Positions 1-12,400 of a stretch of DNA of 64,000 bases are shown piece by piece. The notes under the pieces were generated by a model. It made no database searches and had not been told where the DNA came from. It saw nothing but the letters and a program-made list of their open reading frames with translations. A program made the translations under genes and the position numbers. The DNA is from Stichopus chloronotus. Taxonomy: Eukaryota > Echinodermata > Holothuroidea > Aspidochirotida > Stichopodidae. The DNA lies in contig CM037840.1 in the NCBI GenBank assembly GCA_021234535.1, positions 5,900,835 through 5,964,834 of the forward strand, written 5' to 3'. The stretch's first letter is position 1. Every line of letters starts with the position of its first letter.

Positions 1-119
1 CACAGAAGGCATGTATTAAACAAACCCCTCCTAGAAAGCAAGCCTACATGACTACAGACATGACCATACTGTAACCTAAATAACAAGAGTTGGCTTACCA
101 TCCTGGTTAATCTGATCTC

Positions 120-406
120 AATCCATGATTATATCAATCATCAACATATGGCAATACATGTAGCTATATAGATATGCCAATCCAGTAGCTACATGGCTGA
201 CATATGCCAATCCTCACAGCTACATAGCTGATGTGTATGAAATTACTTGTAGCTACATAGCTGACAAATGCAAACTCTTATAGCTTCATAAGCGAATCCT
301 TCTAGCTACATAACTGGCATATGGCACTCCCTGTTTCTAAATAATGGACATATGCCAATCCTTATTGCTACACTGGGGAAATACGCCATTCCCTGTAGCT
401 ACATAA

Positions 407-503
<97 letters not shown>

Positions 504-550
504 ATCCTTACAGCTACATGGCTGACATATGCCAATCCTTGAAGCTATGA
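120..550. repeat. Degenerate ~38-40-bp minisatellite (AGCTACATAGCTGACATATGCC)-like
   Basis: About ten irregular units carry the core TAGCTACATAGCTGACATATG and CCAATCCT. The array is split by the TA tract at 411-501 and resumes on the other side with the same core. Confidence 0.8.
411..501. repeat. (TA)n microsatellite
   Basis: About 45 uninterrupted TA dinucleotides inside the minisatellite. Confidence 0.99.
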
Positions 551-630
551 AGATCACAATAGCTAATGATATGCTATCATCAACATCATCATACAGTACA
601 AGTCTATGATCACTGTAATCTACCACTCAC

Positions 631-3472
631 CTTGGCCATCTCAACTGTAAAACCAACAGGTTTATCGTCGCTGAAAGAAGCCGAGACATTTTCTGATTTC
701 TCTTCTACTCTAGCGCCATCTATTTCTGTTGTTTGGTCCCTCCCATTCTGTGGCTCCCTTTCCGGGAGGTCATTGTTCACAAGGGGCTGTTGTTTACTGG
801 TGGTTACTTCTCCAGCAGACACAGCACCTTTTGATTCTGTAACTTGATTAGTTTTGGCTTTCAGTTTAGGTTTTGGTGGCACTTTCTTATCTGGACTGAG
901 GTTTATTTCCATGTACATCTGTCTTTTATCAGATACTTCTGGATCCATCACCTGGCTGCTTTCATTTTCAGCGAGTGTGAATGTTTTAGCAAAGTTATTG
1001 TTCTCATTGTTGGTCTCACTATTTACTTCATCTGGTTCATCACTTCGTGTCGACTGTTCCACCCAGCTGGACCTTAAATTCCTAAATTCTTCCTGGTTTT
1101 GAACAATAGGGCCTATAGGGCGAGGACTTAGCTTTGGGGCTGTTGGTGGTTGACCATTTGCTTTGCTATCAGTGACAAAGGTATTCGAAGTTTGGTAAAC
1201 AGTTTGCTTGTTTTCATTGGCTTCTAGATGGGCAGGATCTGCCTCAGTGGAAGTTGATTTTGTGGTCTTCATTTGTTCTTGTTGTAGTGATAATCTCGTA
1301 ATTTGACTCTGTAGTTCAGTTAAGTTTGCATTGAGCTTTTCTATAGAAGCATTATATTCATCATGAGTTAGTTGTGGTGAATGGGACCCAGCGCTAGATG
1401 TGGGGCTACCAGATCTATTGCTTCCAGAATCTGTAGCAGATCTCCCTGACTGCGATGAATCCGAAAATGCCTTCAGGTCGTCCTTCAAGCGAAATTGCTG
1501 CTTTTCTTTCTGAGCACTTATGTCTGCAAATGTTATCTTTGTGGTTACTGGGTGAATGTCTCTAGCAGGGGTCCTCTCAGGGTTGACAATATTTCTACCT
1601 GATGGCGCCATGTAAGGATCGTCTGGGGTCTTCCTCTGAGTCACACACTGCAGGAAGGCTTCCTTGCTGACTTTGACCCTCTGTTTGTACCACTGCCTTT
1701 CTAATTTACGTTTTTCATGGTCAATGTGGCGTCTCTTCTTCTCCAACTGCATACGAATCTGAGCCAGCTCTGACAGCGGGGGTTCCACCTGGACCTCTGG
1801 ATCTAGGTTAATAGTGTTAGAAGTGGCTTTATTGTTGACAAGCCATGTGATCATATGGTCATTCTCATTATCTGTTATTTGTTCATGCATATTCATATTT
1901 TCAGGGGTAACACTGGCAAGGTCATTCACAGTGAGCGGCTCTCCCGAACCGTGAGGACTCGAGGGCCCATCGACAAAGTTCACTGTCGGATAATCGGGTG
2001 ATGATTTAGATTCAGACTCTAACAGTTCTGCGTGCAACTTGACAGATTCATTACTTTGACATGCAACACCATTGGACAAGGGATTACTACCATCCACTGA
2101 ACCATTTAGCCTACCTTCAATGTTAGTCTCATCTCTGAGAGATTGTGGTATGTCATAGTCTGAAAGATAAAATTGTTGTGGAGAATGTGAGCTAGCATGC
2201 AGGGGCAATGCAGAGTCAGACGCAACAGAAAAATGGCCAAGCGACGAAGACACATTTGCTTTCAAATTAGGAGTGGCATGCGCAGAACGAGAGACAGATA
2301 AAGCAGCAGGGTACGATATAAATTGCATATTAGATGGATGGTTGAGGTCCTTGTGGTGCCCTATGTCTGACTGGGACATCGTCTCCAGGTCCTTCTGTGA
2401 GGTCCTAACAACAGGTATCCCGGCCTGATGAGCAGTTTCCTCATCATATTGTTTATCAGTCAAGACAAAGCTCTTCCCAGTTTCGTTAGCTTTGTCGGGA
2501 TCATGACTAACAAAGAAAGCTTCACCGTGCTTTGTTTTAGTAATGTTATTAGACCCATCGGAGGTCTTCTGTTGGAATGCTTGGTGGGCCCACTTCTTGC
2601 GGGCCTTTTGCTTTTGATCCGTTGCATAAGCATCGATCACGGTCTCCCCACTCTGTGGGGTGGATGAGTTCAAACTCTCGGGTGTAGTACTGCTTGGCAG
2701 TTGATTATCTTTGTAGAGTTTCTGTTCCCATGAGATCATACCACTAGGAGCATCTTTCCTACTATTACTACCTTGGTTTTTACTTTCACCCCTTTCAAGT
2801 GTTTTTGTGACATTGCTGGATTGCTCTTTGGGAGTTCTTCCAGGTGATGGCATAAGCCTGTCTCTTGGACTACTTCCTGCACTCCTTGAGGACTTTTCTG
2901 CTAAGGCTAAATCCAGTCTCATTCTCTTCTTCATGTCAGCACTGTGTGATGTAATACCGGCAGGAGGAAGATCAAGAGGATGGAATCCGCCTCTACTTTG
3001 ATCAACGATACGAGGGCTGAGTCTAGAGGTCAACGCAGCTACTTCTGTGTCATCACCGTCATCACCGAGATGAGATGCTGCTAGAGCGCCCTCCCAGTTT
3101 GGTTTCGTGAACACTAAGTATGTCTCCTGGCTGTGACTGACATCTGGTTCCCCTGAGAAAGTCTGACTGCCACCAACGTCACTGTCAATACTAACACTTG
3201 GCAAGGAGACTTTCAGAGGGATTCTTTTTCCGTATTTCGGGTTCATCTGATGATCTAAAAAGTGAAAAAAAAATAACAAAATGATCAACATGTCACAAAT
3301 GAAGAAGTGAACACTTTTCCAAGAGAAGGCAAATCTCAGTGACAAATTTGAAAGACAGAATGTTGTGGGGTGAGGAAAGGTAGGGGTGCTAGCCAGGAGG
3401 CTGAGAAACCACAACGGGCAGTGATTAAGATTTCCAGCAAGATCTTTTCCAGATAGAAAGTTACTGCAGGAG
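631..3472 (-). CDS. CAMSAP: CAMSAP coding exon 10, long disordered linker exon
   Basis: Ends ATGGCCAAG before GTGAGT at 630, phase 0. The conserved part begins near 3254 (MNPKYGKRIPLKVSLPSV) and is rich in S/T/N/E/P. It holds the helix with MQLEKKRRHIDHEKRKLERQ and the SIEKLN coil. The 5' border is uncertain. The acceptor at 3473 (pyrimidine tract then TATCAG) is the only one found that matches exon 9's phase 2, but it adds about 73 residues including a hydrophobic run translated from T-rich DNA (FFICDMLIILLFFFHFL). The better-looking acceptors at 3255 (TTTTTAG) and 3247 do not match exon 9's phase, which would then require an undetected microexon or a sequence error. Confidence 0.8.
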
Positions 3473-6400
3473 CTGATAGACATTAAAGAGAAGAACAAAG
3501 TCAATTAGCATTGTCATCAAAAGTGACCTTAAGTCTGTATTACATTTCAGTGCTATATCAACAAGGTAAGGCTGTCAATAGATACACACATCACCAGTGA
3601 AATACACCTTTAAATTAACTGAATGTCAATATCATTTATAAATACCTTATAATATCTGGACTTTGCCAGGCAGGGAGGGGTTTTTCTGGACTGAGGTCCT
3701 CAAGTGACGTGGACCGCCTCAGATCTTTATCTTGATAAGCTGGAGGATTTCCTTCGATGATCATACTACTTCTCTTTTGTTTCCTGCCTGGTAATAATCT
3801 CTGTTGTGATCTGGAAATACAAACAGATGTTGATCTCAAGTAAAATCTACTGATAAAATCAAAGCTTTCAATTGTTTTCACATTTTGTTTTTAGCAGGGT
3901 GCTTAGAGGCCAGATGGAAGGTTTTCCCTCTGGAGATGTTGGCAGATTGACATTATATAGAACAAAATAATCTAGCAATTTCTATTAAGCTACAGTATAA
4001 AGTTTGAGTTTCTTTTCAGAGGTATTAGGGAAGTCATAACACTCGCATTCCTAACATACTTAGTCTAAGAATCTACCTGTTCATTGCATATCAACCTAAC
4101 AGGGTTCAATATCATAACAATGCTTTCACTGTTTAATGAAAAGCTTTGCAGAGCTCTACATTAGCACTTGCCCATTAATGAAGGGTTACTTGAAGTGCTC
4201 TTGAAAACACTCTCCCATGATGATCTAACTTACCCAGGACTGGATGATGATCTAACTTACCCAGGACTGGATGATGATCTAACTTACCCAAGACTGCTGA
4301 TGATCTAACTTACCCAGGACTGGATGATGATTTAACTTACCCAAGACTGGACAATGATTTAACTTACCCAGAACTAGATGATGATCTAACTAACACAGGA
4401 CTGGATGATAATCTAACTAACACAGGACTGGATGATAATCTAACGTACCCAGGACTGGATGATGATCTAACTAACACAGGACTGGATGACAATCTAACCA
4501 ACACAGGACTGGATGATAATCTAACGTACCCAGGACTGGATGATAATCTAACTAACACAGGACTGGATGATAATCTAACGTACCCAGGACTAGATGATGA
4601 TCTTATAACACAGGACTGGATGATAATCTAACTAACACAGGACTGGATGATAATCTAACTAACACAGGACTGGATGATAATCTAACTAACACAGGACTGG
4701 ATGATGACCTAACTTACCCAGGACTGGATGATGATCTAACTTCAAAGGAGGATGGATGGAGGTGAGGATCAGGAACAGACTGATGATGTTGAAAGCTTCT
4801 CTTTGTTACTTCACTGATAGGTAAGTTTATTTGTGATAGCTCATTGTTCAATACTACTCCTCTGACTGGTACTCCTGAAAGGAATATAATATACAATGAT
4901 ATTAACTCTGACTAGCACAGGGTTACATCTAAAATCCACCTAATGCAACCATGTTCCTGCATTGGAATGACAACTGCTCTGATTGTTAAAAGGAGTGAAA
5001 CAAACTTAAGTTTTCATAAATGTAATAACGTTCCTGAAAAGTACATTATGACAACTGCTTATCAACTCTGAATGGCATAAAATTACACTGAACAAAAATC
5101 TACATCAATGTAATCATGTTCCTGTATCAGAATGATAATTGGGTTAACTCTGACAGGCACAGAAATACATCAAACTAAAATCTACATATTAAATGCATAC
5201 ATATGTTATGTTCATTTGCTACAAATCCTCAGTCTTAGTCCTTGCCAATGGAGTAAACACCAAGAAACTTTTTTCATTCAAATCTGTATCTTTGCTGTTT
5301 GTCTAATAAGTCAAACTGTGTGCATGAAATTGATAATCTCTGACTTTGCCTTCCCTCATCAAATGGTAAAGTCTCATTCTACAGTCATTTGGGATTATTG
5401 CACAAATCATTGATTCATGAGTCAACTCTCCTTGCAACTTGCTATATCACTTTTTCACTGACTCTTTAACAATTAAAATGTTTTTAGTTGACCTAACCAA
5501 CAGAAAATGCATCAATCGAATCTTTTTTCCTAGTGAACAGCAGGGTATTGTCATACCTTAGAAACTATGCCTGGATGGCATGCTGATCAAAAGAAACACA
5601 TATTAACCAATAACATCACCTCGCTGAAACAAACTAACAGCTTATTATTATCTCAAAATATCCTACTTATGATGGCTTTTAATGAATATTCACCATGGTA
5701 TTGTCCATTGGTAAGGTTATCTGGCTTAGTCAGCTCAAATGTAGAGAAGAGTTCAGCAATAAATGCCATCAAGCTGGGTTTGATAGAATGGTGGGTGTAG
5801 AGAAGGTCCTCCAGTTGGAAGTGGAATGTTTCTGGCATATTATCTTGGAAAAAACTTCTCACCAGCTGCAGGTTATGCAGAGAATCAGCAAATGACATGT
5901 TCTCCCTCAGAACAATATCTGTTGAGAAATTAAAAGCATCAAAATCTAATTAAAATCAGCATTACTAATCTTCTCAGATCACCTTCTGGCAGGGTGGTAA
6001 ATTCTTGATAAATCTGTTGATGTATGAGAATGTTTCTTACACAAAGATGGATTCAATGTTCATCAAAAGACAACCTAAAAAAGTAAAAGCTGGAGGATTT
6101 TGTTGACCAAATGTCCCTTCTCCCTTCCTATCTTCCTTGAATTTTCTTGATATGTTAATGATGACATACTCTATCCCAGAAAGGAAATGTCATAGAAAGT
6201 CCGTCTGCTTCTGGTAGAATGGTATCCATACTAACTGTTTAAATTTCTCGAAGTTTTATCTGGGAGACACTTTGCATAATATCCCAAAACAAATACCACT
6301 ATAGTAGGTAGAGTTACTTGTTACCTTCATATTAAATGTAATGGTGACTGCAGGCAGTACAACAGCACCATGGTATATCACCAGAGATTCCATCAACATG

Positions 6401-9400
6401 TTCCCTTCCCCCCCCCCCCCCACCATGGTGCATCACCAGAGATTCCATCAACATGTTCCCTCCTCCCCCCTAATCCAGACCTCTACAAGGTATAGAATCA
6501 TGCTATACTAAAGTAAGATGTACTCTTTCTGGCTATTTAGCTACAGGAGATTACAAATTACTTCCAAATAATATTCACCAATTTATTTATTTCTGAACCA
6601 AGAGATGAAAATACACTAACAATGGTATCCTTGAAAAATTTTTTAACATATATAACATAAACTGTATTCTCAACTAGCATCCAATGTTGAAAACTGGAAT
6701 TACATACCTTCAAACTTGATAAGATGAGGACAATAGTGATGAAGAAGAAGAGAGAGGCAACATCCATCACTGAGGTCTTTCATGAGGTCCTCTACCAATG
6801 GAATGAACGGTAGTTCCTTCACATGTAACTGATCTCTCCTCATTCTAACCTGACAACCACAAAAAAAAACAAACAGATTCACAGCAATATGACTTGACAA
6901 AAGTGATCAGTATCTGGAAACAATGAATATCAATATCACTAAAGACCGAATAGTATGTGTACATGAAATACGACTATGATTCACAGAAATATCTAACTAT
7001 ACAGTGATTTGTCTGTAAACAACATAAAAGTCAGATTTGTTGTAGCATCACTTCACACTGATCAGTATGTGTAAACAAAATATGATTGGATTCCTAGCAA
7101 TATCACCACACACAGATCAGTATGCATAAACAAAACATTCATCATTTTCTGCCAACAGTCAACTCTATCTTAACCTGAGAGATCCCTGGCTGTGTTTAAT
7201 ATTCAGTATGTATCTGCAGCTATAAAGTTGGCATGTGTGCAACACAGCTTTGTATTTGCTGTTTGTATGTCTGTTCATAACACCTGTTGCTGAAAGCATT
7301 CTGAGAGAATCCAAAAACTGAACATACAGTCCAAAAGTTAGACTAATATGAATTTCACCTTTATAATGACGACCTTGATTTCTGATAACATCCACAGTTC
7401 AACAGGCAACAGGTGTCAGAGTATATATACTTGATGAAGGACTATAGCGTTGTAAATTTGTGATTGCATTGTTTCTATTGGTTTTAATGGCATTACCTGC
7501 TATTTCTATACTGTCTCTGTGCATAATAATATGATTAACATACCATATCTTGCTAAAATTTTACAAAGGAAGAGTTGCCACGAAGCAGGTATCACAAAAC
7601 AGTTGTCACAAATTTGTTTCACAAAGTTTTCACATAGCAGTTGCCACATGCATTTGCTATGAAACAGTTGCCACAAAACAGCTGTCAAAGCAGTTGTCAG
7701 AAAACAGAAGTCACAAAACAAAATTCATAAGCAATTGTCACAAAACAGAAGTCATACACAGTTGTCACATAGCAGTTATCACAAAAAAGTAGTCACAAAA
7801 CTGAAGTCATTTAACAGTCATCACAAAACAGATCTTACTCTGTTTTCACCTGTCACAAAACAAGCAACATAAAGTTTGAAGGAAAAAGTGACATGAAAAC
7901 AAGATTCAGTGTTCTCCAGAGATCTTCAAGAGGATGGGGTGGGGGAGCTAAGTGCAAAGCGCTAATCAGATCCACCAAAAGTGATCACCGGGGTAGAGGC
8001 TTAAGGGGGAGGGGACAGAAATCTTTGATAATTGATATGCTTGATGATAACAAGTGGTGACACTTAGAGGTAATTTCTCACTCCAATTTAAATAGCAGCA
8101 GACTGTTGTGAAGTTTTCTTCAAAGGCTGAATGCACCTTTTGTGGAGGGGGATTTTTTTTAGAGAAGGGTTGAAATTTCAGTGGGTGGCAATTATACTAA
8201 GGATGGGGGAGTCTGAACAGTCTGATTGATTTAAGAGTCAACTACTCACTGGTTGCTGGGCTGCTTGTATAAGTTGCTCTTGCTGAAGTTTTCTCTTCTG
8301 TTCTAGTTTATGTTTCACAAATGAACATACTTTGTTGATCCAAAAAAGAAGGGCATCTTCTCTGTCAAAGGGAAGCTCACTGGAGGCATCAAAGGTTGCA
8401 ATTTGCCTAATGGTAAACAAAAAACACAAAATAGAAATATCAAAACTATGAACAGACATGAATGCACCATTTGGTAGACTGGAGATACAAACATATCATT
8501 AAAATAGTCAGGTGATCTTGAAGGTCATGTGACATACATCTAACAAAGAGTTGGCTTTATTCACAAGTTGCAGAGAAAAATCCTGATTGAAAATCTGTTG
8601 GAATTGTGTTTCTATCTTTCACTGTTTTTGAGATATAGCTTTTCAAAGTTTGATGAAAATGCAAATATGATGACCTGAAGTGTTGCTTTCATTATTCCTG
8701 TATGTATATGATCTCTTAATTAGTGGATTTCACAACGATGAAGTAATATCAACATTTGTAAAGAAGAAAATACATACTTCCAAAACAAAACCCTCTGGGC
8801 ATATACAATTCTGAATTGTCCTTGAAATAAAGGTTAAGAAAACAAAGGATAACATAAGGCATCATGCTAGTCCCTCTCTTAACATCATAAAATTTTCATA
8901 CTCAGCCAATGTTTATGCATGATGCAAGTATAAAACAGGAATTTGCTTGTAAAATTGTCAACATTCAATGGATTTTGATAGAATTTGTGGCTATCTTCAA
9001 AATTTTTAGTGACTAATAGAGCCAATATTCCAAAATGTCACTTTCCATGTCACACAACATTTAAATTGACAGTCTGGCACAAAATTTATACTGATGTTTT
9101 AAAGACAAACCTAGTCACATAGTCACAATAAACTGGCAACAGTTAGAGTCCCTTCAATGTTAAGGTTTTGAGATATTTTGACCTGAAATTCAGGACATTT
9201 CATAACGTTTGAATTTCAAGCGAAAAGGCACGGTATGACATAGGCATGCTTATGAAAATCACCATAAAAATTCCAATCTATAAAAATGTTTCTAAACACT
9301 GGACTGAATTGGGAGCTCTCGCGGCTTTTACGACGAACGGACTTGGACGAACCGTAGACAATATGAATTAACCAAATTCTTCAGTAGAAAACTGTGTATA

Positions 9401-12400
9401 TATGGGGCAACATCAACATATTTAAATACTACCTTGCCATCATGATCAGAATCTCTGATAGTTTTCATGATACTAATTTGATAAGACTACGTAGAAGGGT
9501 CTTGAATCATTATGTACAGTACTGTATGCCTATGACTACAGTATCAGATGTCTTATGGTCTCCATTGACCTTTGAACTTAAAACAAAATGCAAAGAGTAT
9601 CATCCACTCTATAAGGGCAATCAACACACAGTACCTCCTTTAAATGATAACCACAGATGACCAGGCAATTGCCATCACAACTCATATTCCAGCTTTAAGG
9701 CCCTTGCTATCCCTGAATTTATAAATTGCCAGTGAAGGAGTATCCCAATAGTAGTAAGTACCATAAAACTTCAGTTACAGACATGTATTTACTTCATTCA
9801 ATGAACAAATTACAAACCTCACGGCTTTAATGACTGCTTCTATTGACACCGCTTCAACTGTATAAGCCTGCATGATTGCATCTATCATAGCCTGGTGAGA
9901 ACTCTGAAAAACGTGAGAAAAAAGTAAAGATCAGAGATAAATTGCTAACACCCTTTTAAGAAAAAAGAAGTATACACTGTGAGCCATACTGTACATCACA
10001 AAGAAGTCAACAAATTTATAGGAGACAGTTATAGGGAAGCAAAATACATCAGATCAAACACTGTCAAAAGAACAACAACAAAATCTACAAGACAAAGAGT
10101 ACCAGATAAAGTATATTACATACTTAACTGAACTACGAGAATAGAACTATATAGAAAACACAGTGCTGTGCAATATTTATGATGCACTAACACCACAGCC
10201 AGTAGAATCTGACATATCAGAAACACCAGAAACTACAAGAACAATGTAGAAGAAACAGTACTGTACAAGACATTATTAACACTACAGACAACAATATCTG
10301 CCAAGAACAGCACTGTAAACAAAACAAATTGTATTACAAACTGAACTACAAGGACAGTAGAGACAGTACGGTATGTTGTACAACACCACACACAATGAAA
10401 ATAACAAAGAAGGAAAATATCAGACAGACAACATACTGTACAACAACAGAGAAACAGTGATGAATTACATCCAACACACATTACACCATAACACTCTGGG
10501 ATGTTGGCATATGGTAAAATTCGCAATACTAGCACGACAGATTCCCCACAAATGACTTGCAACAATTGTTGACATTTGGCTATTGGTTAGTACTCAATTC
10601 ATTCATGAAATCATTAGAAAATGGACCCTAATGAATACAAGGTATAAAAACATTAACAACAGAGAAAAGAACTGGAGAATGTTGTTTGATCAATTGTTTT
10701 ATGCAGTAAAAAAAAGAACAGTTAGCAATGAAAGTGCTCTGGTATTGCATTAAAGTTACAGTACCCTATGCGGCTTAATGTCCTTAAACTCAGAACTCTG
10801 ATCTAGAACAAACAAGACCTGCCTTAGAGGTAGGTTGGAATGCTGAGGTAAATATTGACTTTGTCATAATATCTGACAGAGTTTGTGTCCATTCCAGGGG
10901 GTCATAACACTAGGTGAAGTTGAGGAGAAAGTCCACATTCAATTTTGTACAACTTCAATGTTTGCAGAATGATTGTCATTTAACCATGCCTCATTATGTA
11001 GCTGTAATCACATACAGTCAAAACAAGTGCTTGAAACAGGTGTTACAGTAAATGTCTTAACCATGAGACATTTGTACGACTTGCTTAGTCACTTGCAAAG
11101 GATAGAATTGACTTTTGGTCTTGGTGGAGCAAACTGGGTCAGCTGATGAAGTACTGCAATGCTCAGAGCTTTGTTCACAGCACATGTACTGTAAATTTTA
11201 TGGTGATACATCATGTATGCTTCAAACTAGAGAGTGGAAAGCAGTAAGTTTGATAAAGAAAGAATCTAAAGCACAGTATTGCCTTCATTTTGACCAGCAA
11301 TTTAAAGGGAAATAGAGCATTTAGAATACATCAACATAACATACAAAGAAAACACCTCTAACCATTGTTATTTACTATTCAGTCTCATCAATAAACATTG
11401 GGAACAGGAGATGCATCATTTGAATTTGGAAAGTTTGCTCCTTGCTCCTTTTTGTTTGGCCAAAATAAATTTAATCACAATTTAATGTCTTGCATCTAAT
11501 CAGACAGAAAGGTTTAATAATGATGTATCCTCTATTACAAAGGCACTTTGTACTTTTCAGAGACTTTTTCCAAAACATTGCAAGTCTTTGAGCAAAAGCC
11601 AAACAAATCCGAGCCAGAGCATGTAGAAGACACAGTGCTAGAACTTTATTCAGAAGCACTTTGTCCAGGGTTGAACAATGCATACATTTTGTGTCTGCAA
11701 GTGGTAAGTATGTCTCTAAAATGTGAATCAAGAGTTTGACTATTTCAATGAATGAAGATATACTTTGTCAAGGCAATACAACTTCAGAATATTCTACAGA
11801 ACTGAAATTACGACGAGAAAATACCCACAACTCATTTATTCACGAGTGACTATACTTGCCCCTTGCTTACTCATGCATTAACTTTGACCTACCTCAAAGT
11901 GTAATCGAAATATATTCTGACACTGGACCCTCTAGATCTAGGCCCGCCCTCGCTTGCAAGCAAGGGGTAAGTATATGTCTACATTGTAAATTAGTAAACC
12001 CAAATGCCTAGCTCAAATTCCTTGGCAGATATCCCAAAACTTCTCTTGTCTGGCTATTCCCAAATGACTCACTTACCTATCTCAGCATGAACAAATGCAC
12101 TGCAATCTACTATGCCAAGAGTACTGGTAATCTTTAACACTGTGTAAGAGGTTACCAGCATACTTTGCATCGGAGACTGGAGTGCATTTGTTATGCTGAG
12201 ACAGGTAAGTGAGGAGTGAAGTAAATCAGCATTACTAGAAAATAAATGAAAGATTGCGTACCAGTTTGATTCGTTGAGTCTGAGTGAGATTGACCTCTGC
12301 GACAGGTTCCCCATTGTCCAAGATATAAATTCCTTTCCGTGACAGGGCATGGATCACAGATCCATGCCCCCTCCAAGGGTGAATAGTAGGTTGAAAAATG

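Larger units (their letters stand above)
1..630. other. CAMSAP intron 10 (left part)
   Basis: No coding signal. The segment is filled by a degenerate minisatellite and a TA microsatellite; the intron continues past the left edge. Confidence 0.75.

Noticed and set aside
566..3001. Plus-strand ORFs across 566-3001
   Set aside because: Shadows of CAMSAP exon 10 on the other strand; no splice or start context.
4364..4558. ORF of nine-residue repeats (VRLSSSPVL)
   Set aside because: It is the translation of the 27-bp minisatellite and is cut off from exon 8 by the TAA in the first donor.
10233..10565. 110-codon minus-strand ORF rich in C, V and L
   Set aside because: Low-complexity ACA/TAC intronic DNA; no homology-like motif.
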